Source: Afifella aestuarii
GTDB lineage: Bacteria; Pseudomonadota; Alphaproteobacteria; Rhizobiales; Afifellaceae
Assembly (NCBI RefSeq): GCF_004023665.1
Contig: NZ_SAUF01000001.1
Span: forward strand, 1,412,501 to 1,476,500
Direction of reading: 5' to 3'
DNA length: 64,000 bases
Every line of letters begins with the position of its first letter. Positions within the stretch are counted from its first letter, which is position 1. Made by a program: the position numbers and the translations under genes. Positions 36,647-44,735 of this stretch are shown here, piece after piece. The notes beneath the pieces were generated by a model, which was not told the origin of the DNA, ran no database searches, and worked only from the letters and a program-made list of their open reading frames with translations.

Positions 36647-38140
36647 ATGGTCGCCAACACCACCATCACTTTTGAGAAACCCGCCGTTCCCAAAAAGGGA
36701 ACCGCCGTCCTTTTGACCGGCAAAGAGCTCGCTCTGGGGCCGATCGCGACCTCGCTCGACGAGGCCGCCGGCTCGCGATTCGCGGTGGCGGCGAAAATCA
36801 AAGGCTACAAAGGCGCTCTGCGCAAAACGCTCGAACTCGTCGCGCCGTCCGGCGTCGATGTGGAGCGAATCATTTTTGTGGGACTTGGGGACGTCGATCC
36901 CGATATCGACTGGCTGCGCCTTGGCGGCGCGACCGCGAAGGCGCTGCCGGATGAGGGCGAGGTGACCGTCGTTCTGCAGGATCCCGAAGGCCGCGGCCCG
37001 ACCAGCGAAGACGCGGCCGCCTTTGCTCTCGGCCTCGTCATGCGCCGCTATCGCTTCGATCGCTACAAGAGCCGGAAGAGCGATGAAGATGCGCCGCGCG
37101 GGCCGATGACCGTCACGATCGGCGTCGACAATCCGGAGGCTGCCGAGGTCGCCTGGAAAGAGGCTGCTGCCGTCGCCGAGGGCGTCGAACTTGCGCGCAA
37201 TCTCGTCAATGAACCGGCCAACATTCTGGGCCCGGTCGAATTCGCCGAGCGGCTCGGCGAGCTCAAGGCGAAGGGGCTCGACGTCGACGTGCTCGACGAG
37301 AAGACGCTGACGGATTTGAAGCTCAACGCGCTGTTGGGGGTGGCGCAGGGCTCGGTGCGTCCGCCGCGGGTCGTCATCATGCGCTGGAACGGGGCCGGCG
37401 ACGAGGCACCGATCGCTTTCGTCGGCAAGGGCGTCGTCTTCGATACGGGCGGTATCTCCATCAAGCCGGCAGCCGGCATGGAGGACATGAAGGGCGATAT
37501 GGGCGGCGCGGCCGCCGTTTCCGGCGTCATGCTGGCGCTCGCCGGCCGCAAGGCCAAGGTGAATGCCGTCGGCATCGTCGGCATCGTGGAGAACATGCCC
37601 GACGGGAACGCGCAGCGGCCGGGCGATATCGTGACGTCGCTCTCCGGCCAGACGATTGAGGTGATCAACACCGACGCCGAAGGCCGGCTGGTGCTCGCCG
37701 ATATCCTGACGCATGTGCAGAATGTCGCCAAGCCGAAGGCGATGATCGATCTGGCGACCTTGACTGGCGCCATCATCGTGGCGCTCGGCCACCATTATGC
37801 CGGGCTCTTCTCCAACGACGATAAGCTCGCGTCGGCTCTTCTCGATGCCGGGAAGACGACCGGCGAAAAGGTCTGGCGCATGCCGCTCGGCGAGGAATAC
37901 GACAAGCTCATCGATTCCAAGAACGCCGATATGAAGAATGTCGGCGGACGCTGGGGCGGTTCGATCACGGCCGCGCAATTCCTCAAGCGCTTCGTGGAGA
38001 ACGACACGCCCTGGGCGCATCTCGATGTCGCCGGAACGGCGATGGGATCGCCTTCGAGCGACACGAATGATTCTTGGAGTTCGGGCTTCGGCGTCCGGCT
38101 TCTCGATCAGCTGGTGAAGTCGAGCTACGAAAAGGCCTGA
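36647..38140 (+). CDS. pepA: Leucyl aminopeptidase
   Basis: 497 residues, M17 family. Two-metal catalytic motifs are present: GKGVVFDTGGISIKPAAG, DMKGDMGGAAAV and the family signature NTDAEGRLVLADIL. It removes N-terminal residues from peptides; some homologues also bind DNA. The start at MVANTTITF follows GAGGC; an ATG 30 bases earlier is possible. It is divergent from lptF and followed by holC, as in many alphaproteobacteria. Confidence 0.95.
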   Translation: MVANTTITFEKPAVPKKGTAVLLTGKELALGPIATSLDEAAGSRFAVAAKIKGYKGALRKTLELVAPSGVDVERIIFVGLGDVDPDIDWLRLGGATAKALPDEGEVTVVLQDPEGRGPTSEDAAAFALGLVMRRYRFDRYKSRKSDEDAPRGPMTVTIGVDNPEAAEVAWKEAAAVAEGVELARNLVNEPANILGPVEFAERLGELKAKGLDVDVLDEKTLTDLKLNALLGVAQGSVRPPRVVIMRWNGAGDEAPIAFVGKGVVFDTGGISIKPAAGMEDMKGDMGGAAAVSGVMLALAGRKAKVNAVGIVGIVENMPDGNAQRPGDIVTSLSGQTIEVINTDAEGRLVLADILTHVQNVAKPKAMIDLATLTGAIIVALGHHYAGLFSNDDKLASALLDAGKTTGEKVWRMPLGEEYDKLIDSKNADMKNVGGRWGGSITAAQFLKRFVENDTPWAHLDVAGTAMGSPSSDTNDSWSSGFGVRLLDQLVKSSYEKA

Positions 38141-38169
38141 GGCCCTGGGTGATGATGTGAGGGAGCGCC

Positions 38170-38619
38170 TTGCCTGAGATCCTCTTCTACCATCTGGAGA
38201 CGAGGCCGCTCGACAAGGCGCTTCCGGATCTTTTGCAGCGCTCGCTCGATCGCGGCTGGCGAGCGGTCGTGCAGGCCGGGAGCGAGGAGCGGCTGGCTTC
38301 GCTCGATACCGCGCTCTGGACCTTCGACGACGCGTCGTTTCTGCCTCACGGAATGGCCGAAGACGGGCGCCCGGAAGATCAGCCGGTGTTTCTCACTACG
38401 AAGCTCGAAAACCCGAACGGGGCTGCGATCCGCTTTCTCCTCGATTGTGCGGAGGAGGGTGATTTTTCGGCCTATCAGCGCGTCGTCTATCTTTTCGAGG
38501 CGGCGAACGAAGCGACCATGCAATGGGCGCGGCAGGCCTGGAAACGCCTGAAGGCCGAAGGCGCCGAGATGACCTACTGGAAACAGGATTCCGACGGCCG
38601 CTGGAAAAAACAGGGCTGA
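38170..38619 (+). CDS. holC: DNA polymerase III subunit chi
   Basis: 149 residues. Chi links the clamp loader to SSB. Motifs: EILFYHLETRPLDKALPDLL, LDTALWTFDDASFLPHG and FEAANEATMQWARQAWK. It starts with TTG after GAGGGAG. The pepA-holC order is conserved in proteobacteria. Confidence 0.92.
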   Translation: MPEILFYHLETRPLDKALPDLLQRSLDRGWRAVVQAGSEERLASLDTALWTFDDASFLPHGMAEDGRPEDQPVFLTTKLENPNGAAIRFLLDCAEEGDFSAYQRVVYLFEAANEATMQWARQAWKRLKAEGAEMTYWKQDSDGRWKKQG

Positions 38620-38647
38620 TCTGAGAAGTGGCCGGCGGTTTCGTCCG

Positions 38648-39631
38648 TCAGCTGCTCTCGGCGCGTTCATCCTGGGCGGCCGATGTCGCCAGATGTTCGC
38701 GCGGCTTCTGCGCTTCCTCTTCTGCCGCCTCCCAGTAGGAGGTCATGCGTGCCGAAAGAGCGTCGGGGGATTCCGCACAGAGCTTTGCCCCGATGTCGAG
38801 TGCGGCGGACCGCAGCTCGCTTTGCCGGCGGTCGAGGAGTGCAAGCAGAAGCTCCTGAACCTTCTTTTTCCCGAAGAGTTTCGGCTCTTCGATGAGCGTG
38901 CCCCGATAGACGGCGAGATCGTGCTCGTCTCCAAGAATATCGGCGAGCGCCTTGGCTTCGGCGCGGCGCGCCTTCATCGGCTCCGGCCAGATTTTGCGCA
39001 GGAGTTTGAGATGTACCCAGTGATATTTGGCGCGCTTGCGCCAATCGTGGAACACCGCTGAATCTTCTGCGGTCTTGGCCTTGTGGTAGCCTTTGTCGAG
39101 ACGCTTGTAGGTCTTGGCGAACCCCTCTGCGACCGTCTCGAAATCATCGGGGAAGGAAAGTTCGTCGAGCCGCTTCTCACCGGTATCGAGCGCCTTCATC
39201 GTGGCGTCTATGCGCTCGTCGAGGTCGGTGACCTTGTCCGTCATCTCCGCCCGGCGCTCGTCGAGCCGCTGGCGGGTGCTGTAGAGAATGCCGTCCTCGA
39301 TGCGATCCCCGAAATGGCTGGTGAGGGCGTCATGCGTCTCAAGGAGCGCCGTCGCGTCGCGGATGACGGAGAGCTCGCGTGCGATATCGCGCCAGCGGGC
39401 GTTTTCGATCGCGTAATCCTCGCCGAGGCCGGGCCGGGCGAGGCGCAAGAGGCCACGGATCTTTTTGAAGCGTTTGCGCGCCAGATGCACTGCTTCGTGG
39501 CGATCCTCGGCCTCGTCGGAAAGTTCGGCACGCGCCCGCTCGATCTGTTCGGCGGCGGTCCGCTTCAGTTCTTCGGCAATGGACGCGGACGGGTCGAGAG
39601 AAAAGCTCATGACATCCATATGGGTGCGCAC
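38648..39631 (-). CDS. CHAD domain protein
   Basis: 327 residues, helical, with two CHAD repeats. The conserved histidines lie in EDRHEAVHLARKRFKKIRGL and VFHDWRKRAKYHWVHLKLL, each in a basic context suited to polyphosphate binding. The start is GTG at 39631 with GAGG eight bases ahead; internal ATGs are alternatives. It lies 15 bases after the CYTH gene on the same strand, so the two are likely co-expressed. Confidence 0.88.
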   Translation of the reverse strand: MRTHMDVMSFSLDPSASIAEELKRTAAEQIERARAELSDEAEDRHEAVHLARKRFKKIRGLLRLARPGLGEDYAIENARWRDIARELSVIRDATALLETHDALTSHFGDRIEDGILYSTRQRLDERRAEMTDKVTDLDERIDATMKALDTGEKRLDELSFPDDFETVAEGFAKTYKRLDKGYHKAKTAEDSAVFHDWRKRAKYHWVHLKLLRKIWPEPMKARRAEAKALADILGDEHDLAVYRGTLIEEPKLFGKKKVQELLLALLDRRQSELRSAALDIGAKLCAESPDALSARMTSYWEAAEEEAQKPREHLATSAAQDERAESS

Positions 39632-39646
39632 CCAGTGCGCCTCAAG

Positions 39647-40117
39647 TTAAGTCCAGTCGTGGTAGGGGTGCTGCGACAGAGAGGCATTGGTGTAGCGGCC
39701 GTCGCCAGAGACCTCTTCGCCCAGCCATTCCGGATGCTCGAATTCCTGATCAGGATGGTCGAGCTCGATTTCGGCGACGACGAGGCCGGCATTGCGATCC
39801 TCGAATACGTCGATTTCCCAGGCGAGATGGCCGTGGCGGATGATGTGGCGGGTCTTTTCGATCAGGCGGCCGGCGCATTTGGCGATCAGTTCTTCGCCGT
39901 CTTCGAGAGGGATCGCGTATTCGTATTCGTCGCGGCTGATCGCCGCCTTGCCGCTCTTGATGGTGAGATACGCCTTTTCGTCGTCGACGATGCGCACGCG
40001 CAGGCTCGCCCGCTCGTCGTTGCACAGATAACCCTGCCGGATATGCCGGGTTTCGTTGACGGACTTCCGCCAGTCATCGCTGGCCAGAAGGAATTTGCGT
40101 TCGATTTCGAGTGCCAT
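39647..40117 (-). CDS. CYTH domain triphosphate-binding protein
   Basis: 156 residues starting MALEIERKFLLA, which carries the EXEXK signature of CYTH proteins. A short triphosphate tunnel follows (VRIVDDEKAYLTIKSG, YEYAIPLEDGEELI, WEIDVFEDRNAGLVVAEIEL). The family includes inorganic triphosphatase. Its partner CHAD is encoded as a separate protein instead of being fused as in E. coli YgiF. Confidence 0.9.
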   Translation of the reverse strand: MALEIERKFLLASDDWRKSVNETRHIRQGYLCNDERASLRVRIVDDEKAYLTIKSGKAAISRDEYEYAIPLEDGEELIAKCAGRLIEKTRHIIRHGHLAWEIDVFEDRNAGLVVAEIELDHPDQEFEHPEWLGEEVSGDGRYTNASLSQHPYHDWT

Positions 40118-40179
40118 GATGCGGAAAGTAGCGAAGGCGTGCGAAGTTCCCGCGACATCGTCGTCGCAGGGACGAACGG

Positions 40180-41094
40180 TCAAAACTGCGGACCGCGAGG
40201 GTTGGGTCTTCCCGGCTGAACGAGATGCCGGCCCGCGGCCGAGCGAACTGCTGCACTCACGTCTTCGATCGCCGTTTCCAGGGCGCGCGTCGTCTGCCAG
40301 TAAAGCGGGATATCGAGAGCAGTCTTCGGGACGAGTTCAACGAGGGCACCTGAGCGCAGATGTGTTGCCACCAGTGAAAGCGGGTTGAGCCCCCAGCCGA
40401 GGCCTGCCAGGGCCGCCTCGATGAAGGCATGGGTCGCGGGCAGCCAGTGACAGGGCATGTCGAGGGAGTGGCCGAGGAGGCGGGTGACCCACTGTCGCTG
40501 CAGGGCGTCTTTGGTGTTGAACTGCAGGCACGGCGCCTTTGCAAGCGCTGCCTCGTCGACGCCTTTGGAAAACCAGCGTGCGGCGAAGGAGGGGGAAGCG
40601 GTGGCGACATAGCGCAGCGCGCCGAGCGGACGGCTGCTGCAGCCCTGAATCGCGCCGCCTTGCGCGGATACCGCCGCGCTCACCTCGCCCCGGCGCAGCC
40701 AGTCGGCGCTGTGATCCTGATCGTCGAGGACGAGGTCGAAGAGGAGATCTTCCACCTGCGCCATCGCGTCGACGAACCAGGTCGCGAGGCTGTCGGCGTT
40801 GACGGCAATACGCAACGTCGCACTGTGCTGGCCCGCCAGTGCGGCGCCCAGCTCGGCTTCGAGCGTCCGTTCCAACAGCGCGACTTCTTCGGCGTGGCGG
40901 CAAAGACGGGCACCTGCGGCGGTTGCGGTGCAGGGCTGACCTCGGATGACGAGGACCGCGCCGAGCCTCTCCTCAAGCAATTTGAGGCGCTGAGAGACCG
41001 CGGAGGGGGTGACGTGCAGCCGTTCCGCAGCACGCTCGAAACTGCCGGTGCGCACCACCGAAGCGAGCGCGGCCAACTGGTCATAAGGAAGCAC
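40180..41094 (-). CDS. argP: LysR-family regulator ArgP/LysG
   Basis: 304 residues. The N-terminal winged helix-turn-helix (YDQLAALASVVRTGSFERAA) is followed by a substrate domain. It is divergent from an ArgO/LysE-type exporter with 96 bases between starts, the standard arrangement in which this regulator senses excess Lys/Arg and turns on export. The start is GTG at 41094, preceded by AGGAAT. The match to E. coli ArgP includes CTATAAGARLCRHAEEV-like sequence. Confidence 0.9.
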   Translation of the reverse strand: MLPYDQLAALASVVRTGSFERAAERLHVTPSAVSQRLKLLEERLGAVLVIRGQPCTATAAGARLCRHAEEVALLERTLEAELGAALAGQHSATLRIAVNADSLATWFVDAMAQVEDLLFDLVLDDQDHSADWLRRGEVSAAVSAQGGAIQGCSSRPLGALRYVATASPSFAARWFSKGVDEAALAKAPCLQFNTKDALQRQWVTRLLGHSLDMPCHWLPATHAFIEAALAGLGWGLNPLSLVATHLRSGALVELVPKTALDIPLYWQTTRALETAIEDVSAAVRSAAGRHLVQPGRPNPRGPQF

Positions 41095-41190
41095 GGATTA
41101 GTATTCCTAATTCTCATTTAGAAAATTGAGCTTCGCTAATTTCCGTCGACCGCCTAGTCAATGCCGCGGAACGAGACCGGGGTTTGTGGC

Positions 41191-41799
41191 ATGTCACCTT
41201 TTGAGAGCGCTGTTGCCGGCTTCTCGCTGGGGCTCGGTCTCATCGTGGCGATCGGTGCGCAAAATGCCTTTGTCTTGCGGCAGGGGCTGGTCGCCCGCCA
41301 CGTCTTCGCCGTCTGCCTCGTCTGCGCGCTCTCCGATGCGGTTCTGATCTCGGCTGGGGTTGGCGGTGCATCAGGTCTCATGAAGGCGTTGCCGTGGATC
41401 GAGACGGTGATGCGCTACGGCGGCGCGTTGTTTCTCATTGTCTATGCGCTGAAGAGTTTTCACGCTGCGCTCAAGCCGGGGCCCGGCTTGCAGCCGCTCG
41501 ATGCCGACGGAGGGAGCCTCGGCGCGGCGATCGCCACCTGTCTCGCCTTCACCTGGCTCAATCCGCATGTCTATCTCGATACGCTGGTGCTCCTCGGCTC
41601 GGTGTCCTCGCAATATGAAGGGGAGAGACCGGCCTTCGCTTTGGGCGCAGTGACGGCGTCGTTCTCGTTCTTCTTTGCGCTCGGCTATGGGGCGCGGCTC
41701 CTGCGGCCGGTCTTTGCCGATCCGCGCGCCTGGCGGGTGCTCGATCTGGTGATCGGCATCATCATGGGCGTGATCGCGGCGAGCCTCCTGCGGGGATGA
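41191..41799 (+). CDS. argO: Arginine/lysine exporter ArgO (LysE family)
   Basis: 202 residues, about six membrane helices. The family motifs LGLGLIVAIGAQNAFVLRQG and TWLNPHVYLDTLVLLG are clear. The start ATG at 41191 is chosen since MSPFESAVAGF matches family N-termini; an ATG 30 bases earlier is possible. It exports basic amino acids and is likely controlled by the divergent argP product. It is convergent with pioC. Confidence 0.93.
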   Translation: MSPFESAVAGFSLGLGLIVAIGAQNAFVLRQGLVARHVFAVCLVCALSDAVLISAGVGGASGLMKALPWIETVMRYGGALFLIVYALKSFHAALKPGPGLQPLDADGGSLGAAIATCLAFTWLNPHVYLDTLVLLGSVSSQYEGERPAFALGAVTASFSFFFALGYGARLLRPVFADPRAWRVLDLVIGIIMGVIAASLLRG

Positions 41800-41843
41800 G
41801 CGGCGAGGGGGCGGACGGCGAAACGCGGACGGCGGACATGAAA

Positions 41844-41866
41844 ATGCGGGACGTAAAGTCCCGCAT
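41844..41866 (-). terminator. Intrinsic terminator of the pio operon
   Basis: ATGCGGGAC and GTCCCGCAT form a nine-base perfect stem with a five-base loop. On the minus strand the stem is followed by TTTT (the last paired T plus three more), 65 bases after the pioC stop. The plus side has no T-run, so it belongs to the minus-strand operon. Confidence 0.8.
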
Positions 41867-41930
41867 GGATTGAATGGTGAGGCGGGAACCCCTGAAGAGG
41901 TTTTCTCGCCTGTTCCGGGTTCGGCCCGCG

Positions 41931-42209
41931 CTACTTCTTGGCGTAGAGGCGGCACCAGCCCTTCGGTGAGATCGGCCCCTGCACGACCTGACAGGCGTCC
42001 GGCGCCTGGAAGTGTCGGCAATTGTCGCACTCCTGCCGCCCCTTCGGCGTCGTCTGGTAGCCGGCGATGCTCTGCTTGGCCTTGTTGGCGATTTGCGCAT
42101 TCGCCGACCCCGTCCCGACCAGAGCCAAAGAGCCGGCTGCGATCGCACAGGCCCCGAGAAGCTCACGCCGGGACATGCCAGTGTTCGATGTCTTCGAGTT
42201 GTCGCTCAT
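41931..42209 (-). CDS. pioC: High-potential iron-sulfur protein PioC
   Basis: 92 residues. A Tat signal (SRRELLGACAIAAGSLALVG ending ANA) leaves a mature protein of about 53 residues. It has four cysteines in the HiPIP pattern, Cys61, Cys64, Cys73 and Cys86 (CDNC, DAC, GWC), which bind one [4Fe-4S] cluster. HiPIPs are periplasmic one-electron carriers, and in Rhodopseudomonas palustris TIE-1 PioC links PioAB to the photosynthetic reaction centre. The ATG at 42209 follows AAGGAGGGAAC; an upstream in-frame extension is rejected. It is the third gene of the operon, 72 bases after pioB. Confidence 0.92.
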   Translation of the reverse strand: MSDNSKTSNTGMSRRELLGACAIAAGSLALVGTGSANAQIANKAKQSIAGYQTTPKGRQECDNCRHFQAPDACQVVQGPISPKGWCRLYAKK

Positions 42210-42281
42210 TTTGGGTTCCCTCCTTGGTTTTTCTTTGAATGTGCCCCGGATGCGTCGCGTCGACGGCACAGGGGTCTTTCC

Positions 42282-44600
42282 TCACCAGCGGTAGACCAGC
42301 GAGGCCATGACAGCGTGGACGTTGTAGTTGGTGTCCCAGAAGCCCATGGCGTAGCTCGTGGTGACGCCGTCCTCGATCAAATGCTGATAGGGCGTGTCGA
42401 GCTCGTCCTGCCAGTTGTCGACGAAATTGCGTTCCCAGGAATATTTGAGGGTCAAAGTCAAATCGCCGTCGAGACCAAGAATACCGCTCGCTTCCGGGTG
42501 GTAGTTCAGGGCTGCGTCGAAGCGATTGTAATTGGTCACCATGTCCGGGAAGGGCAGGCAGTTGGTGTCTCCCGGGCAAAGAGGCGTGGCGATCGGCGTG
42601 CGCGAGCTTGCGGTCGCGGTCCATTTGGAGACGCCGCGGGCGAAGCTGTCATAGAATTCGAGATCGAGAACGCCCGGGATGATCTCGATGTTGGCGCCGG
42701 CGACAAGCGTGTGCACCTGTTCGGTCATCTTGCTGTCCCAGCCGCCGGTGACGACGTCCGTGCCGCCGCCGGTGATGCTCGCGGCGACCATGTCACGGTC
42801 GAAGTCTTCGTAGACATAGGCGGCCATCAGGCTGATGCCGGGGGCGGGCGAGAATGCCACTTCGAGGCCGCCGTCCCAGCTGTTGTCCTTCAAGAGCCCG
42901 TATTCCGGGATGGCGGGATCGGTTAGGTAATCGTCGAAGCGCAGGCCGAAGGACGGCGTGATGACGAGATTTTCAAGCGCTTCGTATTCCAGCGAGACCT
43001 TCGCCTTGTGACGGTCCCGATCGGCCATGTCGTATTTGCGCACGCCAGGATCGACATTGGTGCCGAGCGGGTCGCTCACCATGGCATCGAGCACCGGCCC
43101 GAGATCGTAGCTGTCGTAGCGGCGTTGCGAATACTGGTAGCTGGAGCGCAGCTGCGCGCGATCGGTGATGCGGGCGTCGAGCGTGATCTTGCCCAGATAT
43201 TCGTCCGTCACGTTGACGGAGCGCCTGTCGCGGTCCCACCGTTCCCAGCCGACCTCGCTGCCGAGCGTGATGCGGCTGGTCGCGAGCCAGCTCACTTCGG
43301 CTGAGGCGTTTTGCTTGGTGTATTGATAGGCGAGGGCTCTCAGGCCGCCGGTGGCCGGCGTGGCCGTCGTCGAATCGCCCATGATGTACTGGTCGATCAG
43401 CCATTCGGGCGTGCGATTGTCGAGGTCGTAATAGCGGTAGCGCAGCGTCGTGGAGACATCCTCGGCGATCTGCGTGCTGATCTTGTTGTTGATGAGGAGC
43501 GTGTTGATCTTCGCCCTGGCATCCGTGGTCGGCAGCGACAGCGCCGGGGCGTTCGGATTGATCGTATACGGGATGAGCGTGTCGCTCTGCTCCATCGTCG
43601 TATAGGAGACCGTGCCCATGTAGCGGCTCTTCCAGGGCAGATCGACGCCGGTCGTGACGCCGAGCGAATAGGCCTCGTTGTCCGGCGCAAGGCTGACACG
43701 GCCGAATTGCGGGAAGGTGGTGCCGGGCACCTGATAGTACGGATTCCGGAATGTGTAGGAATCGTACTTGTTCTCGTAAGTCGAAGCGTGACCCGTCACA
43801 GAGACGTTGAAGCGGCCCCAAGGTGTCTTGGAAAAATACTCGCCGCTTGCCTTGAGGTTTTGCGTCACGTCGTCGACCGGACGGGGAACGTCGACGCGGT
43901 GCACTTCGCCGGCGCCAAAGCCGTTCATGAGGATGCCGGCGGGCTGCGTTCCTTCGCGGTGGTCGTTGAGGTAGCTCGCCTCGAACTCCCAGCTCGGGCT
44001 CGGCGTGTAGGTCTGGTCGTACTGGATGCGACGGCGGTCGATGCCGATGTCGATCGGATGCACGGCGCCTGAGATCGCCGCATCATATTCTGCGGGACTT
44101 GGCGGGCTTTCCGGAAACGACACGTCGGTCGACAGGAAGTCGGTGCCGACGCCCTGCCAGATGCTCTGCGCGGTCGTCGAGTAGAGATGCGGGATCTCGT
44201 CCCACATGAAGGTGCCGTCGAGGAGCCCGGTCCGCGACCAGTCGAAGATGTAGCGGCCGTTGTTCTGGCCGATGTTCTCGGCGCGAACCTCGCCGGAATA
44301 GAGGCCGTCACCCGATTGCCAGCCGAACATCAGTTTTTCGAGAAGCAGGCCCGCAGGCACATCGCCATATTCCTCGAACTTGGCGGAGCTGTATTTCTGT
44401 GGTGCCAGGATGCTCGGCGTGTCCCAGACGGAAGCGTGATCGGGCGGCTCGTCGATGAAGACGCGGGCGCCCACTTCGATCTCGCCCCAGGTGACCGCCT
44501 CGGTGTCTTTCTCGTCCTGTGCCTTGGCTGCCTGCGGCAGCGCCGAGCCACCGGCGAGGAGCGCCATCGTGGCCAGCGTCAATCGGCGTTGAACCTTCAT
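42282..44600 (-). CDS. pioB: Outer-membrane porin PioB (MtrB/PioB decaheme-associated family)
   Basis: 772 residues starting MKVQRRLTLATMAL, with GGAGGAAACG directly before the ATG; the upstream in-frame extension is rejected. A signal peptide ends near residue 28 (AKAQ). The rest shows alternating polar/aromatic strands of a large beta-barrel and ends in the outer-membrane C-terminal tryptophan (LVYRW). The family shape, the length near Rhodopseudomonas PioB, and the position between a decaheme cytochrome and a HiPIP make this the sheath that holds PioA across the outer membrane. The N-terminal CXXC of Shewanella MtrB is absent; the only cysteines seen in the mature part are Cys675 and Cys681. 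Confidence 0.88.
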   Translation of the reverse strand: MKVQRRLTLATMALLAGGSALPQAAKAQDEKDTEAVTWGEIEVGARVFIDEPPDHASVWDTPSILAPQKYSSAKFEEYGDVPAGLLLEKLMFGWQSGDGLYSGEVRAENIGQNNGRYIFDWSRTGLLDGTFMWDEIPHLYSTTAQSIWQGVGTDFLSTDVSFPESPPSPAEYDAAISGAVHPIDIGIDRRRIQYDQTYTPSPSWEFEASYLNDHREGTQPAGILMNGFGAGEVHRVDVPRPVDDVTQNLKASGEYFSKTPWGRFNVSVTGHASTYENKYDSYTFRNPYYQVPGTTFPQFGRVSLAPDNEAYSLGVTTGVDLPWKSRYMGTVSYTTMEQSDTLIPYTINPNAPALSLPTTDARAKINTLLINNKISTQIAEDVSTTLRYRYYDLDNRTPEWLIDQYIMGDSTTATPATGGLRALAYQYTKQNASAEVSWLATSRITLGSEVGWERWDRDRRSVNVTDEYLGKITLDARITDRAQLRSSYQYSQRRYDSYDLGPVLDAMVSDPLGTNVDPGVRKYDMADRDRHKAKVSLEYEALENLVITPSFGLRFDDYLTDPAIPEYGLLKDNSWDGGLEVAFSPAPGISLMAAYVYEDFDRDMVAASITGGGTDVVTGGWDSKMTEQVHTLVAGANIEIIPGVLDLEFYDSFARGVSKWTATASSRTPIATPLCPGDTNCLPFPDMVTNYNRFDAALNYHPEASGILGLDGDLTLTLKYSWERNFVDNWQDELDTPYQHLIEDGVTTSYAMGFWDTNYNVHAVMASLVYRW

Positions 44601-44721
44601 CGTTTCCTCCCCCCAGAGAAATGTCTTCAGGCCTTGGCGTGTGAGCGAAGCTCCTTGCGTGTCGTTGCTTTTTGGGTGGCTGCGGGGCGGTGCTTGCGAA
44701 ACCTGCACGCGCCCCGCGCCT

Positions 44722-44730
44722 CCCCCCCCC
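44722..44730. repeat. Nine-base C tract (G9 on coding strand) between pioA and pioB
   Basis: Directly after the pioA stop codon the coding strand has nine consecutive G, followed by AGG and GC-rich sequence. The tract lies in the 135-base pioA-pioB spacer, outside both reading frames. It is long enough for polymerase slippage or sequencing error. Confidence 0.6.
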
Positions 44731-44735
44731 TGTGG

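Noticed and set aside
42282-44600. TonB-dependent receptor as an alternative for PioB
   Set aside because: No TonB box or plug domain is seen, and the decaheme and HiPIP neighbours fit MtrB/PioB.
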